The notes under the pieces are model-generated. The model did no database searches and was not told the DNA's origin. It worked only from the letters and a program-made list of their open reading frames with translations. Position numbers and translations under genes: made by a program. Below are positions 26,193-34,835 of a stretch of 64,000 nt of DNA, in pieces. The first letter of the stretch is position 1, and each line of letters opens with the position of its first letter. Source of the DNA: Streptantibioticus cattleyicolor NRRL 8057 = DSM 46488 (GTDB lineage: Bacteria; Actinomycetota; Actinomycetes; Streptomycetales; Streptomycetaceae); the NCBI RefSeq assembly GCF_000240165.1, contig NC_017586.1, positions 2,542,001 to 2,606,000 of the forward strand, written 5' to 3'.

Positions 26193-26774
26193 TCAGCGCT
26201 TCTGCCGCACCAGCGTGCCGGGGTCGATCTCCACCGGGAACGGCGTGCCGATCCGCGTCACGGCACCGTCCTCGGCCACCACGCGGTTCACGTAGCGGCC
26301 GTCCTCCAGCTCGGCCGCGATCAGCGTCGGGGAGGGCTCCAGCTCCAGCCGCCACAGGTGCTCGATGCCCGCCTCGGCGTAGTACGGCGGCTTGAGCAGC
26401 CGGTCGACCCGGCGGCCGTTGGAGGAGGGCGAGACGATCTCGACCACGAGCAGCGCCGACTCGGCGTCGAAGGTCACCGGGTCCTTGTCGGCGGCCTCGG
26501 CGCCCACCACGACGATGTCCGGGATGAACAGGCCGTCGGGCAGGATCAGGTTGACCGCTTCCATGACCTCGAAGGGCGCGCCCGCGGCTTGGACGGCGGA
26601 GTCCAGCGACTGGGCCAAGCGGGACAAGGCACGCTGGTGCCCGACCCCCGGCCTCGGCGAGAGCATGAGCGCCTCACCGATCAGTTCCCGCCGCTGACCA
26701 CGGTCCTCCCCCAACGCCAGGACGTCCTCCGACGTCCACGGCCCGTAGCGCTCCTCGTGTGCCGCGACGCCCAC
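26193..26774 (-). CDS. Uma2-family (DUF820) PD-(D/E)XK nuclease-like protein
   Basis: A 193-residue protein of the Uma2/DUF820 family. The restriction-endonuclease-like core is visible in IPDIVVVGAEAADKDP and LVVEIVSPSSNGRRVDR (the D, ExxS pattern), followed by the WRLELEPSPTLIAAEL strand. Uma2 proteins are numerous in Streptomyces; their biological role is unclear. GTG 26774 is chosen because GGGAGG lies eight bases upstream. It is antisense to, and inserted between, two genes of the XPB helicase locus, ending seven bases after the first one. Confidence 0.85.
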   Translation of the reverse strand: MGVAAHEERYGPWTSEDVLALGEDRGQRRELIGEALMLSPRPGVGHQRALSRLAQSLDSAVQAAGAPFEVMEAVNLILPDGLFIPDIVVVGAEAADKDPVTFDAESALLVVEIVSPSSNGRRVDRLLKPPYYAEAGIEHLWRLELEPSPTLIAAELEDGRYVNRVVAEDGAVTRIGTPFPVEIDPGTLVRQKR

Positions 26775-26897
26775 CCTGCCGCCTCCCTCGTCACGAGCGG
26801 TCACGGTCAGTGTGACACCCGCCACCGACAACCGCCCCCGCTTCCCCGCCGATGAGGGACACTGGGTGTTTGGCCCGCACGGAAGGGATGGACGCGC

Positions 26898-28550
26898 GTG
26901 AACGGACCCCTCATCGTCCAGAGCGACAAGACGCTGCTGCTGGAGGTCGACCATCCGCGGGCGGACGAGTGCCGGCGGGCGATCGCGCCGTTCGCGGAGT
27001 TGGAGCGGGCGCCGGAGCACATCCATACGTACCGGGTGACGCCGCTGGGGCTGTGGAACGCGCGGGCGGCCGGGCATGACGCGGAGCAGGTGGTGGACGC
27101 GCTGGTGAGCTTCTCGCGCTACCCGGTGCCGCACGCGCTGCTGGTGGACATCGCCGAGACGATGGACCGGTACGGCAGGCTCACCCTCACCAAGGACCCG
27201 GCGCACGGGCTGGTGCTGGCCACCACCGACCGGGCGGTGCTGGAGGAGGTGCTTCGGTCGAAGAAGATCCAGCCGCTGGTGGGCGCCCGGATCGACCAGG
27301 ACACGGTGGCCGTGCACCCCTCCGAGCGCGGCCAGATCAAGCAGACGTTGCTGAAGCTGGGGTGGCCGGCCGAGGACCTGGCCGGGTACGTGGACGGTGA
27401 GGCCCACTCGATCGAGCTGGAGCAGGACGGCTGGAGCCTGCGCCCGTACCAGCGGCAGGCGGTGGAGAGCTTCTGGCACGGCGGCTCCGGGGTGGTCGTG
27501 CTGCCGTGCGGCGCGGGCAAGACGCTGGTCGGGGCGGGCGCGATGGCCACCGCCAAGTCGACGACGCTGATCCTGGTCACCAACACCGTCTCCGCCCGGC
27601 AGTGGAAGCACGAGCTGGTCAGGCGCACCTCGCTGACCGAGGACGAGATCGGCGAGTACAGCGGGACACGCAAGGAGATCCGTCCGGTCACCATCGCCAC
27701 GTACCAGGTGCTGACCACCAAGCGGAAGGGCGTCTACCCGCACCTGGAGCTGTTCGACTCGCGGGACTGGGGGCTGATCGTCTACGACGAGGTGCACCTG
27801 CTGCCGGCGCCGGTGTTCAAGTTCACCGCCGACCTCCAGGCGCGGCGGCGGCTGGGGCTGACGGCGACGCTGGTGCGCGAGGACGGCCGGGAGTCGGACG
27901 TGTTCTCGCTGATCGGCCCGAAACGGTTCGACGCACCGTGGAAGGAGATCGAGGCGCAGGGGTACATCGCGCCGGCCGACTGCGTCGAGGTGCGGGTCAA
28001 CCTCACCGACGCCGAGCGGCTGGCGTACGCCACCGCCGAGACCGAGGAGAAGTACCGTTACTGCGCCACCACGGAGACCAAGCGCAGGGTCACCGAGGCG
28101 CTGGTGCGGCGGCACAAGGGGCAGCAGACGCTGGTGATCGGCCAGTACATCGACCAGCTCGACGAGCTGGGCGAGCACCTGGACGCCCCGGTGATCAAGG
28201 GTGAGACCAGCAACGCGCAGCGGGAGAAGCTCTTCGACGCGTTCCGCTCCGGCGAGCTGAGCGTGCTGGTGGTGTCGAAGGTGGCCAACTTCTCCATCGA
28301 CCTGCCGGAGGCGACCGTGGCCATCCAGGTGTCGGGGACGTTCGGTTCCCGCCAGGAGGAGGCGCAGCGGCTCGGGCGGGTGCTGCGGCCCAAGGCCGAC
28401 GGGCACGAGGCGCGGTTCTACTCGGTGGTCGCCCGGGACACCGTCGACCAGGACTTCGCCGCCCACCGCCAGCGGTTCCTGGCCGAGCAGGGGTACGCCT
28501 ACCGGATCGTGGACGCCGACGACCTGCTGGCCGGGGACGAGGTGGGCTGA
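26898..28550 (+). CDS. XPB-type DNA repair helicase
   Basis: A 550-residue superfamily 2 helicase. The N-terminal damage-recognition-like domain (1-180) is followed by Walker A PCGAGKT near 205, the DEVH box near 296, the RED motif VREDGRE near 330, and motif VI QRLGRVLRP near 490. Bacterial XPB proteins unwind DNA 3' to 5' and are linked to nucleotide excision repair. GTG 26898 gives MNGPLIVQSDKTLLL. Its stop lies inside the end of the opposite-strand GT87 gene, a 52-base convergent overlap. Confidence 0.95.
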   Translation: MNGPLIVQSDKTLLLEVDHPRADECRRAIAPFAELERAPEHIHTYRVTPLGLWNARAAGHDAEQVVDALVSFSRYPVPHALLVDIAETMDRYGRLTLTKDPAHGLVLATTDRAVLEEVLRSKKIQPLVGARIDQDTVAVHPSERGQIKQTLLKLGWPAEDLAGYVDGEAHSIELEQDGWSLRPYQRQAVESFWHGGSGVVVLPCGAGKTLVGAGAMATAKSTTLILVTNTVSARQWKHELVRRTSLTEDEIGEYSGTRKEIRPVTIATYQVLTTKRKGVYPHLELFDSRDWGLIVYDEVHLLPAPVFKFTADLQARRRLGLTATLVREDGRESDVFSLIGPKRFDAPWKEIEAQGYIAPADCVEVRVNLTDAERLAYATAETEEKYRYCATTETKRRVTEALVRRHKGQQTLVIGQYIDQLDELGEHLDAPVIKGETSNAQREKLFDAFRSGELSVLVVSKVANFSIDLPEATVAIQVSGTFGSRQEEAQRLGRVLRPKADGHEARFYSVVARDTVDQDFAAHRQRFLAEQGYAYRIVDADDLLAGDEVG

Positions 28551-29788
28551 CCCGGCGGCGTCCGGCGGCGTCCGCGTACCCGGAGGTACGCGGACGCGAG
28601 GAACGCCAGTCCCAGCAGCGGGTAGGCGGAGGCCAACGGCTGCTGCCACCACGGCAGGTGGAGGACGTAGCCGCCGGGCCGGTGCACGATCCACATGGTG
28701 CGCGCGGTGAAGGCCACGGCGACCGCGGCCACCGCCGCCCACCGCCAGGGCCGGCGGCGCGCCTCGGCGGCGAGTACGGCGAGCATCGGCACGCAGTACA
28801 CCCAGTGGTGCGACCAGCTGATCGGGCAGATCAGCAGCGCGGTGACCGCGGCGCACAGCACCCCCCAGGTCTCCAGGCCGCGCCGGGAGGCGAGGACGGC
28901 GACGGCGAGGCCGGCGACGGCGGTGAGCGCGTCGGCGACGAGCCAGACCGTGCCGGGGGCGGGGGTGTGCAGCAGCCGGGCGAGGAGCCCCTGGAGGGAC
29001 TGGTTGTCGACGATCCAGACCTTGCCGACCCGTTCGGTCTGGAAGATCCGGTGGGTCCAGAAGTCGCGGCTGGCGTCGGGGAGGACCAGCCAGCCCAGCA
29101 GTACCGTTCCGGCGAACGAGGCCGCCGCGGTGGCCGCCGCACGTACCCGTCCGGACAGCAGCAGGTAGACGGCGAAGAGCCCGGGGGTCAGCTTGATGCC
29201 GGCCGCGATGCCGATGGCGATGCCCTTGCCGCGGGCGCCGTCCGGCCGGCCGAGGTCCCACAGCACCAGGCAGGCGAGGGCAAGGTTGACCTGGCCGAAG
29301 GCGAGCGTCTGGAAGACCGGTTCGAGCCATATGCCGAGGGCGACGGCGAGGATGATGCCGACCGGGCGCAGCGCGGCGCGGCGCGGCCAGCCGGCGAACC
29401 GGAACGACAGGTGGGCCAGGAGCCCCAGCAGCACCGCGTTGGCCTCGGTGACCGCGAGCCGCAGCACGTCCAGCGGCGGCCAGGCGGTCGGGATGAACAG
29501 GATCGCGGCGAACGGCGGGTAGGTGGCGGGCAGCCGCCACTCGGTGACCCGCAGGTCGTACAGGCCGTGGCCGCCGGCCGCGGCCTGGCCCTCGGCCCGG
29601 TAGACCAGCGCGTCGGCGAGCTGGAAGCGCATCGTCAGGCAGACCCCGGCGTACGCGGCGAGCGAGGCCGCCAGCACCACGGTGGCCAGCAGCAGCGGCC
29701 GGCGCGGCGCGGCGGCGAGCGCCACGCGCAGCGTCGACTGACGCTCGGCGGTGTTGCCGCCGTCGCCCACGGCTGTTGTGAAGGTCAC
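28499..29788 (-). CDS. GT87-family (DUF2029) polyprenol-linked glycosyltransferase
   Basis: About 429 residues with ten or more transmembrane helices. LATYPPFAAILF-like sequence (LPATYPPFAAILFIPT near residue 90) and PISWSHHWVYCVPML near residue 320 are hallmarks of the GT87 family, which includes mannosyltransferases that use polyprenyl-phosphate-mannose outside the membrane. GTG 29788 has AAGGGGTGG upstream; ATG 29812 would add eight residues. The basic, Ser/Arg-rich C-terminal tail lies within the overlap with the XPB helicase gene. The acceptor is unknown. Confidence 0.83.
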   Translation of the reverse strand: MTFTTAVGDGGNTAERQSTLRVALAAAPRRPLLLATVVLAASLAAYAGVCLTMRFQLADALVYRAEGQAAAGGHGLYDLRVTEWRLPATYPPFAAILFIPTAWPPLDVLRLAVTEANAVLLGLLAHLSFRFAGWPRRAALRPVGIILAVALGIWLEPVFQTLAFGQVNLALACLVLWDLGRPDGARGKGIAIGIAAGIKLTPGLFAVYLLLSGRVRAAATAAASFAGTVLLGWLVLPDASRDFWTHRIFQTERVGKVWIVDNQSLQGLLARLLHTPAPGTVWLVADALTAVAGLAVAVLASRRGLETWGVLCAAVTALLICPISWSHHWVYCVPMLAVLAAEARRRPWRWAAVAAVAVAFTARTMWIVHRPGGYVLHLPWWQQPLASAYPLLGLAFLASAYLRVRGRRRTPPGQPTSSPASRSSASTIR

Positions 29789-29903
29789 GGCTCCACCCCT
29801 TTGGATCACCATCCGTCCCCGGCGGCGACCCTACCCGGCGGTGGCGTCGCCCCCCATGGAGCGGGCCGGCGGACGGGGTCGTGCCGACGGTGCGCGGGCC
29901 CGG

Positions 29904-30155
29904 TCAGCGCCGGCCGCCGCCGTCGCGGGCGGCCGGGACGCGGGGCGCCTCGGGCTGCCGGGCCGCGTCGGAGGCGTCGGCGCCGAGGACGACGACGCGG
30001 AAGGCGGTGTCGGCGAAGACGGCGATGGCGCGCATGGTGCTGCCGAGCAGGTGCCGGGGGTGGCCGCGCCGGTCGCGGGCCGCGGGGCCGGTGGCGGCGG
30101 CCGGGTCGCCGATGGCGGTGCTGCCCCGGAGCGGGGGAAGTGTCGTGGTTGCCAT
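29904..30155 (-). CDS. Conserved hypothetical small protein
   Basis: An 83-residue protein starting MATTTLPPLRGSTAIGDP. A single amphipathic or weakly hydrophobic segment (TMRAIAVFADTAFRVVVLG, about residues 40-58) is flanked by basic, Ala/Pro-rich ends. GGAGA lies five bases before the ATG. No family is known to me. It is divergent from the HelD-like gene and may share its regulatory region. Confidence 0.62.
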   Translation of the reverse strand: MATTTLPPLRGSTAIGDPAAATGPAARDRRGHPRHLLGSTMRAIAVFADTAFRVVVLGADASDAARQPEAPRVPAARDGGGRR

Positions 30156-30548
30156 GTCTCCACGGTAGGTTTTCACCCCGCTGGCGCACATCGGGCCGCA
30201 GGATGACCAGGCGGTCACCGCGGGTGGTCCCCCGGGCGGGCCGGGCTCCGACCGCAGAGGTAGCGGTCCCCTAGGGGGCGGGCGGGGCGGCCCCGGGGCC
30301 GTGGGCGGGGCGCCGGGAAAAGCGTTGGCGCGATCATCGGGGCGGGCGTAGGATCGCGCGTCTTGCCGCCCGCGCGGCGCCGCCCGTGTCCACCGAGCCG
30401 GGCCGTCGCGGGGACGCCGTCCGGACGGAAACCGGTCGGCACGTGTCGCCAAGCCGCTCAGGTCGCACGGCGGCCCCGCCGTGCGCGCCAACGCGCCGGA
30501 CGGGCCCCGCCGCGCGCCGCCCTGCGTACCGCCGGAGGCATCGTCACC
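30156..30548. promoter_or_regulatory. Divergent upstream region of the HelD-like gene
   Basis: About 390 bases without a gene. It holds GC-rich inverted repeats (for example GGTCCCCTAGGGGGC near 30265) and ends with CCGGAGGCATCG before the GTG. I looked for the rifamycin-associated palindrome found before some helR genes and saw none. Confidence 0.35.
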
Positions 30549-32666
30549 GTGTCCACCACACACCAGTCATCCCCGACCCCGCCGTCCTCGTCCGAGGAGG
30601 CGTCCGGCCCGGACGGACCGCTCGGCCGGGAGCAGGCCCATCTGGCCGCGTCCCGAGCCGCGTTGCGGGCGATGCGGGCCGACGCCGAGGCGCTCGACAT
30701 CGCCGACGTGGCGGCGAACTGGGTCAACGCCGAGGTGCTGCGCGGCCAGCTCGACGCGCGGATCGAGGCGCTGGCCGACCTGGCGGACACCCCGCTGTTC
30801 TTCGGCCGCCTCGACTACCTCACGGCCCCCGGGCTGGAGCGCACGGCGGACGGGACGGACGGCGGCGAGGACGAGCACCGGTTCTACATCGGCCGCCGGC
30901 ACGTCCACGACGCCCAGGGCGACCCGATGGTGATCGACTGGCGGGCGCCGGTCTCCCAGCCGTTCTACCGGGCCTCCCGGGCCGATCCGCAGGACGTGGC
31001 GCTGCGCCGCCGGTTCGGCTACACCGGCGGCGCGCTGACCGCGTACGAGGACGAGCACCTGTCCGACCCCGACGAGGCCGACACCGGCAGCGCGCTGCTG
31101 CAACGGGAGATCGAACGGCCCCGCGTCGGCCCGATGCGGGACATCGTGGCCACCATCCAGCCCGAACAGGACGAGATCGTCCGCTCCGGTGTGGGCGGCA
31201 CCATCTGCGTCCAGGGCGCCCCGGGCACCGGGAAGACCGCGGTGGGCCTGCACCGGGTCGCCTATCTGCTCTACGCGCACCGGGAGCGCCTCGCCCGCAC
31301 CGGCACCCTGGTCGTCGGCCCCAACCGCTCGTTCCTGCACTACATCGAGCAGGTGCTGCCCGCGCTCGGCGAGTTGCACGTGAAACAGACCACGGTGGAC
31401 GACCTGGTGGCGCACGTCCCCGTCAAGGGCACCGACACCGCCGCCGCGGCCCGGCTCAAGGGCGACGCGCGGATGGCCGAGGTGCTGCGGCGCGCGGTGC
31501 GCGACGGCGTACGGATGCCCACCGAGCCGCTGGTGGTGGTCCGCGGCTCCCGCCGCTGGCGCGTCCCGGCGTACGAACTCGAAGAGCTGGTCCGCGAGTT
31601 GACGGCGCGCGACATGCGGTACGGGGCGGCGGCCGAGGCGCTGCCGCAGCGCATCGCGCACGCGGTGCTGGTGCGGATGGAGGCGGCCGGGGAGGCCCCC
31701 GACGACCGGGTGCAGGACGCGGTGGCCCGTTCCCAGCCGGTGAAGGCGGCGGCGAAGGCGATGTGGCCGCCGGTGGACCCGGTGAAGCTGGTGCTGCGGC
31801 TGCTGTCGGAGCCGGAGTTCCTGGCGCGCTGCGCGGACGGGGTGCTCACCGACGACGAGCAGAAGGAGATCCTGTGGGCGAAGCCGGCCCGCGGGGTGAA
31901 GTCGGCGCTCTGGACGGCGGCGGACGCGGTGCTGGTGGACGAGGCGATGGACCTGGTGCACCGCACGCCATCGCTGGGCCACGTGGTGCTGGACGAGGCG
32001 CAGGACCTGTCGCCCATGCAGTACCGGGCGGTGGGGCGGCGCTGCACCACCGGTTCGGCCACGGTCCTGGGCGACCTGGCGCAGGGCACCACGCCGTGGG
32101 CCACCGCGAGCTGGCCGGAGGCCCTGTCCCACCTGGGCAAGCCGGAGGCGCGGGTGGAGGAGCTGACCCGGGGCTTCCGGGTGCCGCGCCAGGTGATCGC
32201 CTACGCCTCCCGGCTGCTCCCCACCATCGCCCCCGGCCTCGCCCCGGCGACCTCGGTGCGGGAGTCCGCCGGTGACCTGGTGGTGCGGCGGGTGGCGCCC
32301 GAGGAGCTGGACGACGCGGTGGTCGCCGCGTGCCGCCGGGCGCTGGAACGGGAGGGTTCCATCGGCCTGATCGCCGCCGACCCCCGGATCCCCGAACTGA
32401 CCCGTACCCTGTCCGCGGCCGGCCTCGCCCACCTCGCCCCCGGCGCGGAGACCTCGGCCGACGCCCGGCTCACCCTCGTCCCCGCGAGCCTCGCCAAGGG
32501 CCTGGAGTACGACTACGTCGTCCTCGACGAACCCGCCGCCCTCGTCGACGCCGAGCCCGACGCCCGCACCGGCCTGCGCCGCCTGTACGTGGCGCTGACG
32601 CGTGCGGTCACCGGGCTGGAGGTGGTGCACGCGGCGGAGCTGCCGGAGGAGTTGGGCGCGGCGTAG
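30549..32666 (+). CDS. HelD-like RNA polymerase-associated ATPase
   Basis: A 705-residue UvrD/Rep-type superfamily 1 protein of the HelD group. Walker A GAPGTGKT is near residue 223, motif II VVLDEAQDLSPMQ near 480, and motif VI LRRLYVALTRAV near 680. The N-terminal 120 residues are helical and correspond to the arm that enters the RNA polymerase secondary channel. HelD proteins release stalled or inactive RNA polymerase using ATP and recycle it; related HelR proteins give rifamycin tolerance. GTG 30549 follows a GGAGG. It could be HelR rather than HelD; the sequence alone does not decide. Confidence 0.86.
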   Translation: MSTTHQSSPTPPSSSEEASGPDGPLGREQAHLAASRAALRAMRADAEALDIADVAANWVNAEVLRGQLDARIEALADLADTPLFFGRLDYLTAPGLERTADGTDGGEDEHRFYIGRRHVHDAQGDPMVIDWRAPVSQPFYRASRADPQDVALRRRFGYTGGALTAYEDEHLSDPDEADTGSALLQREIERPRVGPMRDIVATIQPEQDEIVRSGVGGTICVQGAPGTGKTAVGLHRVAYLLYAHRERLARTGTLVVGPNRSFLHYIEQVLPALGELHVKQTTVDDLVAHVPVKGTDTAAAARLKGDARMAEVLRRAVRDGVRMPTEPLVVVRGSRRWRVPAYELEELVRELTARDMRYGAAAEALPQRIAHAVLVRMEAAGEAPDDRVQDAVARSQPVKAAAKAMWPPVDPVKLVLRLLSEPEFLARCADGVLTDDEQKEILWAKPARGVKSALWTAADAVLVDEAMDLVHRTPSLGHVVLDEAQDLSPMQYRAVGRRCTTGSATVLGDLAQGTTPWATASWPEALSHLGKPEARVEELTRGFRVPRQVIAYASRLLPTIAPGLAPATSVRESAGDLVVRRVAPEELDDAVVAACRRALEREGSIGLIAADPRIPELTRTLSAAGLAHLAPGAETSADARLTLVPASLAKGLEYDYVVLDEPAALVDAEPDARTGLRRLYVALTRAVTGLEVVHAAELPEELGAA

Positions 32667-32726
32667 TCGGCAACGCCGCGCCCGGCGGGGTCGGCCGCGC
32701 GGTGCCGTTCCGTGCCGGCCTCCGGG

Positions 32727-33449
32727 TCAGACCGGTTCGGCCAGGGCGGGGGTGTCGAGGGCGGTGCGCCAGGCGCGGACGGCGGCGGGGTCCACGGGGG
32801 CGTCCCAGCCGCCGGGGCGTACCGCGCCGCCGACGTGGAAGGCGTCGATCCCGGCCGCGCGCAGGGCGGGCAGGTGGTCGGCGCGCAGGCCGCCGCCGAC
32901 GAGGATGCGCGGGCCGTAGCCGGGCTCGGCCGCGGCGCCCCGGGCGGCCTCGGCCACCAGCACCGGCAGCCCCTCGTCGACGCCGGCCGGGTGGCCGGCC
33001 GTGAGGTAGGTGTCGAGCCCCGGCAGTCCGGCGAGCCGGGCGCGCAGCGCCGCGCGGTCGGCGCAGTGGTCGATCGCGCGGTGGAACGTCCAGCGGCAGC
33101 CGTCCAGGACGCCGAGGAGGGCGCGCAGCGCCGCCAGGTCGGGGGCGCCGTCACCGGTGAGGAAGCCGAGGACGAACTCCTCGGCGCCCTCGGCGCGCAG
33201 CGCCTGCGCGGCGGAGCAGAGCGCGTCGACGTCGGCCGCGTCACCGGCCGTGAACCCGTCCGAGGCGCGCAGCATCACGCGCAACGGGATCCGCACCGCG
33301 GCGCGCACCGCGGCGAACGTCGCCCGGCCCGGGGTGAGGCCGTCGGCGGCCATGTCGGTGACCAGTTCGAGGCGGTCCGCCCCTCCGGCCTCGGCGGCGA
33401 TCGCGTCGTCGGCCCCGAGAGCGATCACTTCGAAGATTGGTCTAGACAT
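32727..33449 (-). CDS. cutC: CutC-family (PF03932) TIM-barrel protein
   Basis: A 240-residue TIM-barrel protein named for copper homeostasis. FEVIALGADDAIAAEAGGADRLE near the N-terminus, AADGLTPG, VMLRASDGF and FHRAID are the family signatures. The true biochemical role of CutC is debated; a link to copper is historical, and sugar or nucleotide roles have been suggested. The ATG lies inside a dre-like sequence (33436-33451), which would place the gene under the GlcNAc regulator DasR. It converges on the HelD gene. Confidence 0.9.
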   Translation of the reverse strand: MSRPIFEVIALGADDAIAAEAGGADRLELVTDMAADGLTPGRATFAAVRAAVRIPLRVMLRASDGFTAGDAADVDALCSAAQALRAEGAEEFVLGFLTGDGAPDLAALRALLGVLDGCRWTFHRAIDHCADRAALRARLAGLPGLDTYLTAGHPAGVDEGLPVLVAEAARGAAAEPGYGPRILVGGGLRADHLPALRAAGIDAFHVGGAVRPGGWDAPVDPAAVRAWRTALDTPALAEPV

Positions 33450-33451
33450 GT
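33436..33451 (-). promoter_or_regulatory. dre-like site (DasR) overlapping the cutC start
   Basis: Read on the plus strand the site is ATTGGTCTAGACATGT. It matches about 13 of 16 positions of the DasR consensus as I recall it (ASTGGTCTAGACCAST), including the perfect TGGTCTAGAC core. It covers the start codon of cutC, where bound repressor could block transcription. Confidence 0.5.
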
Positions 33452-33518
33452 ACAGTACCCTGCCATACCGCGCCCGGCTCCCGCCACGCCCTCCCCCGTT
33501 TTGGTCACAATGGCCGCC

Positions 33519-34184
33519 ATGCCGAGCCTGCCTCCCTCGCCGTCCCCGTCCTCGTCCCCGTCCGGTCTGCTCGACCGGTGGTGCGTCCTCCTGCGCCGGG
33601 CCGGCGCCACCGCGGATCCGGTGCCGTACGGGGAGAACCTGATCGCCCGCTGGTCCGAACCGCACCGGCGCCACCACACCACCGACCACCTGCGGACCGT
33701 CCTCGACCACGCCGAGGAACTGGCCGCGCACGCCACCGACCCGGACGCGGTGCTGCTGGCCGGCTGGTTCCACGACGCGGTGTACCGGCCGGAACGCTCC
33801 GAGAACGAGGAACGCAGCGCGGCGCTGGCCGAACGGGCGCTGCGCGAGGCGGGCCTGGCGGGTCCGCTCACCGCGGAGGTCGCCCGGCTCGTCCGGCTCA
33901 CCGCCGACCACGACCCCGCGCCCGGCGACCGCAACGGTGAACTCCTCACCGACGCCGACCTCGCCGACCTCGCCGGCTCCCCCGAGCGCTACGCCGCCTA
34001 CGCCTCTTCCGTCCGGGACGAGTACGCCTTCGTCCCGGACGAGGAGTTCCGCGCCGCGCGGGCCGAGGTGCTGCGTCAACTCCTGTCGCGGCCACGGGTG
34101 TTCCGTACTCCGTACGGTGCCGTGCACTGGGAGCGTGCGGCGCGGCACAACGTGGGGACGGAGCTTGCCCTGTTGTCACCGTGA
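33519..34184 (+). CDS. HD-domain metal-dependent phosphohydrolase
   Basis: A 221-residue protein with a single HD domain. The metal ligands are H in RRHHTTDHL (near residue 50), the HD pair in AGWFHDAVY (near residue 85) and a later D in LLTDADLADL (near residue 150). Such proteins hydrolyse nucleotides or other phosphoesters; this group has no assigned substrate. ATG 33519 is favoured since CACAAT at 33506-33511 would serve as a leaderless -10; ATG 33510 would add three residues. The N-terminus is Pro/Ser-rich. Repeat copy C begins 16 bases after the stop. Confidence 0.83.
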   Translation: MPSLPPSPSPSSSPSGLLDRWCVLLRRAGATADPVPYGENLIARWSEPHRRHHTTDHLRTVLDHAEELAAHATDPDAVLLAGWFHDAVYRPERSENEERSAALAERALREAGLAGPLTAEVARLVRLTADHDPAPGDRNGELLTDADLADLAGSPERYAAYASSVRDEYAFVPDEEFRAARAEVLRQLLSRPRVFRTPYGAVHWERAARHNVGTELALLSP

Positions 34185-34199
34185 CGCCCCGCCCGCGCG

Positions 34200-34552
34200 G
34201 GTTCGCTCGCGCCGGCGGCCAGCCATTACGTGGTGTCCGGTTCGCCCGTTTCAGGGTGCCGGGGTGGCCTCCGGCGGCCCCTGCCCGGTGGGTGGTTGGT
34301 GGGTTTTTGGTTTGGTTCGGCACCGGGTGGGTTCGCCTATTGCCGGTACGGGGTCGGGGGCGCGCCGGGGGTGACTCCTCGCTCCAGGTATCCGCCACAG
34401 CTTGGCTCCGGCTACTGGGTCGCTGCGGGGACACCCCCGGCACACCCCCTTCTGTCCGTTCGCGGGTGCCTCTCTTCGCGGGGGGAGGGGATGTGGGGGT
34501 TGGGGTGGCCCCGATCTTTTCGTTGCCGAGTGCGGGGCGCAGCGCGGAACGG
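34200..34552. repeat. Repeat copy C: single R half (reverse orientation)
   Basis: The outer end at 34200-34229 matches the 30-bp terminal sequence at 28 of 30 positions. The body is the R-type half read in the opposite direction to copies A, B and F, with the core GGTCGCTGCGGGGACACC at about 34419-34436. The centre and a few bases of the L half (GCAGCGCGGAAC, about 34539-34551) follow, then homology stops. The sequence beyond is decayed coding DNA. Confidence 0.83.
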
Positions 34553-34658
34553 GGGTTGGGGCGTTGTTGCGGCCCAGGCGGCGGAGCTGGCCGCCGAGCA
34601 GGTGGCACCACCCAAGGCGACCGGTTACCGGACCCGGCTCGCGGACGGCCGGTCATGA
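34553..34658 (+). pseudogene. C-terminal remnant of an unknown gene
   Basis: Directly after repeat copy C an open frame with no start ends in about 30 residues, finishing PPKATGYRTRLADGRS, then TGA. The last codons overlap an ATG as ATGA at 34655-34658, the typical junction of translationally coupled genes. This suggests the tail of a gene whose front was lost at the repeat. I cannot name the family. Confidence 0.4.
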
Positions 34659-34835
34659 CCGCAGGCCGGGTGGTGCGCGCCGCCGAGGCCGGGCTGCGGT
34701 TCCTGCCGATGCTGGATCGGCTACAACGGCATCGACTCCGGCTTCCAGGGCACACCGGCGGAGATCGCGAGCTACCTCGGGCTCATCGCGCTGCTCACCC
34801 TCACCATCATCCTGCTCGCCCGGCGCGACCGATGA
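34655..34835 (+). pseudogene. Internally deleted membrane-protein gene
   Basis: ATG 34655 opens with MTAGRVVRAAEAGLRFLPML, a plausible N-terminus. After about 20 codons the sensible frame shifts. From 34713 another frame reads WIGYNGIDSGFQGTPAEIAS, then a hydrophobic helix (YLGLIALLTLTIILLA) and RRDR before TGA at 34833-34835. The start and end of a membrane protein seem joined after loss of the middle. The stop overlaps the lipase start as ATGA, as in an operon. Confidence 0.5.

Noticed and set aside
30156-30548. Rifamycin-associated element upstream of the HelD-like gene
   Set aside because: I looked for the 19-bp palindrome reported before some helR genes and saw no match, so no rifamycin-response site is called.
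34181-34831. N-terminal extension of the lipase reading frame back to 34181
   Set aside because: It runs through repeat copy C and the gene remnants. The ATG at 34832, with an ATGA junction and an immediate membrane anchor, is the natural start.
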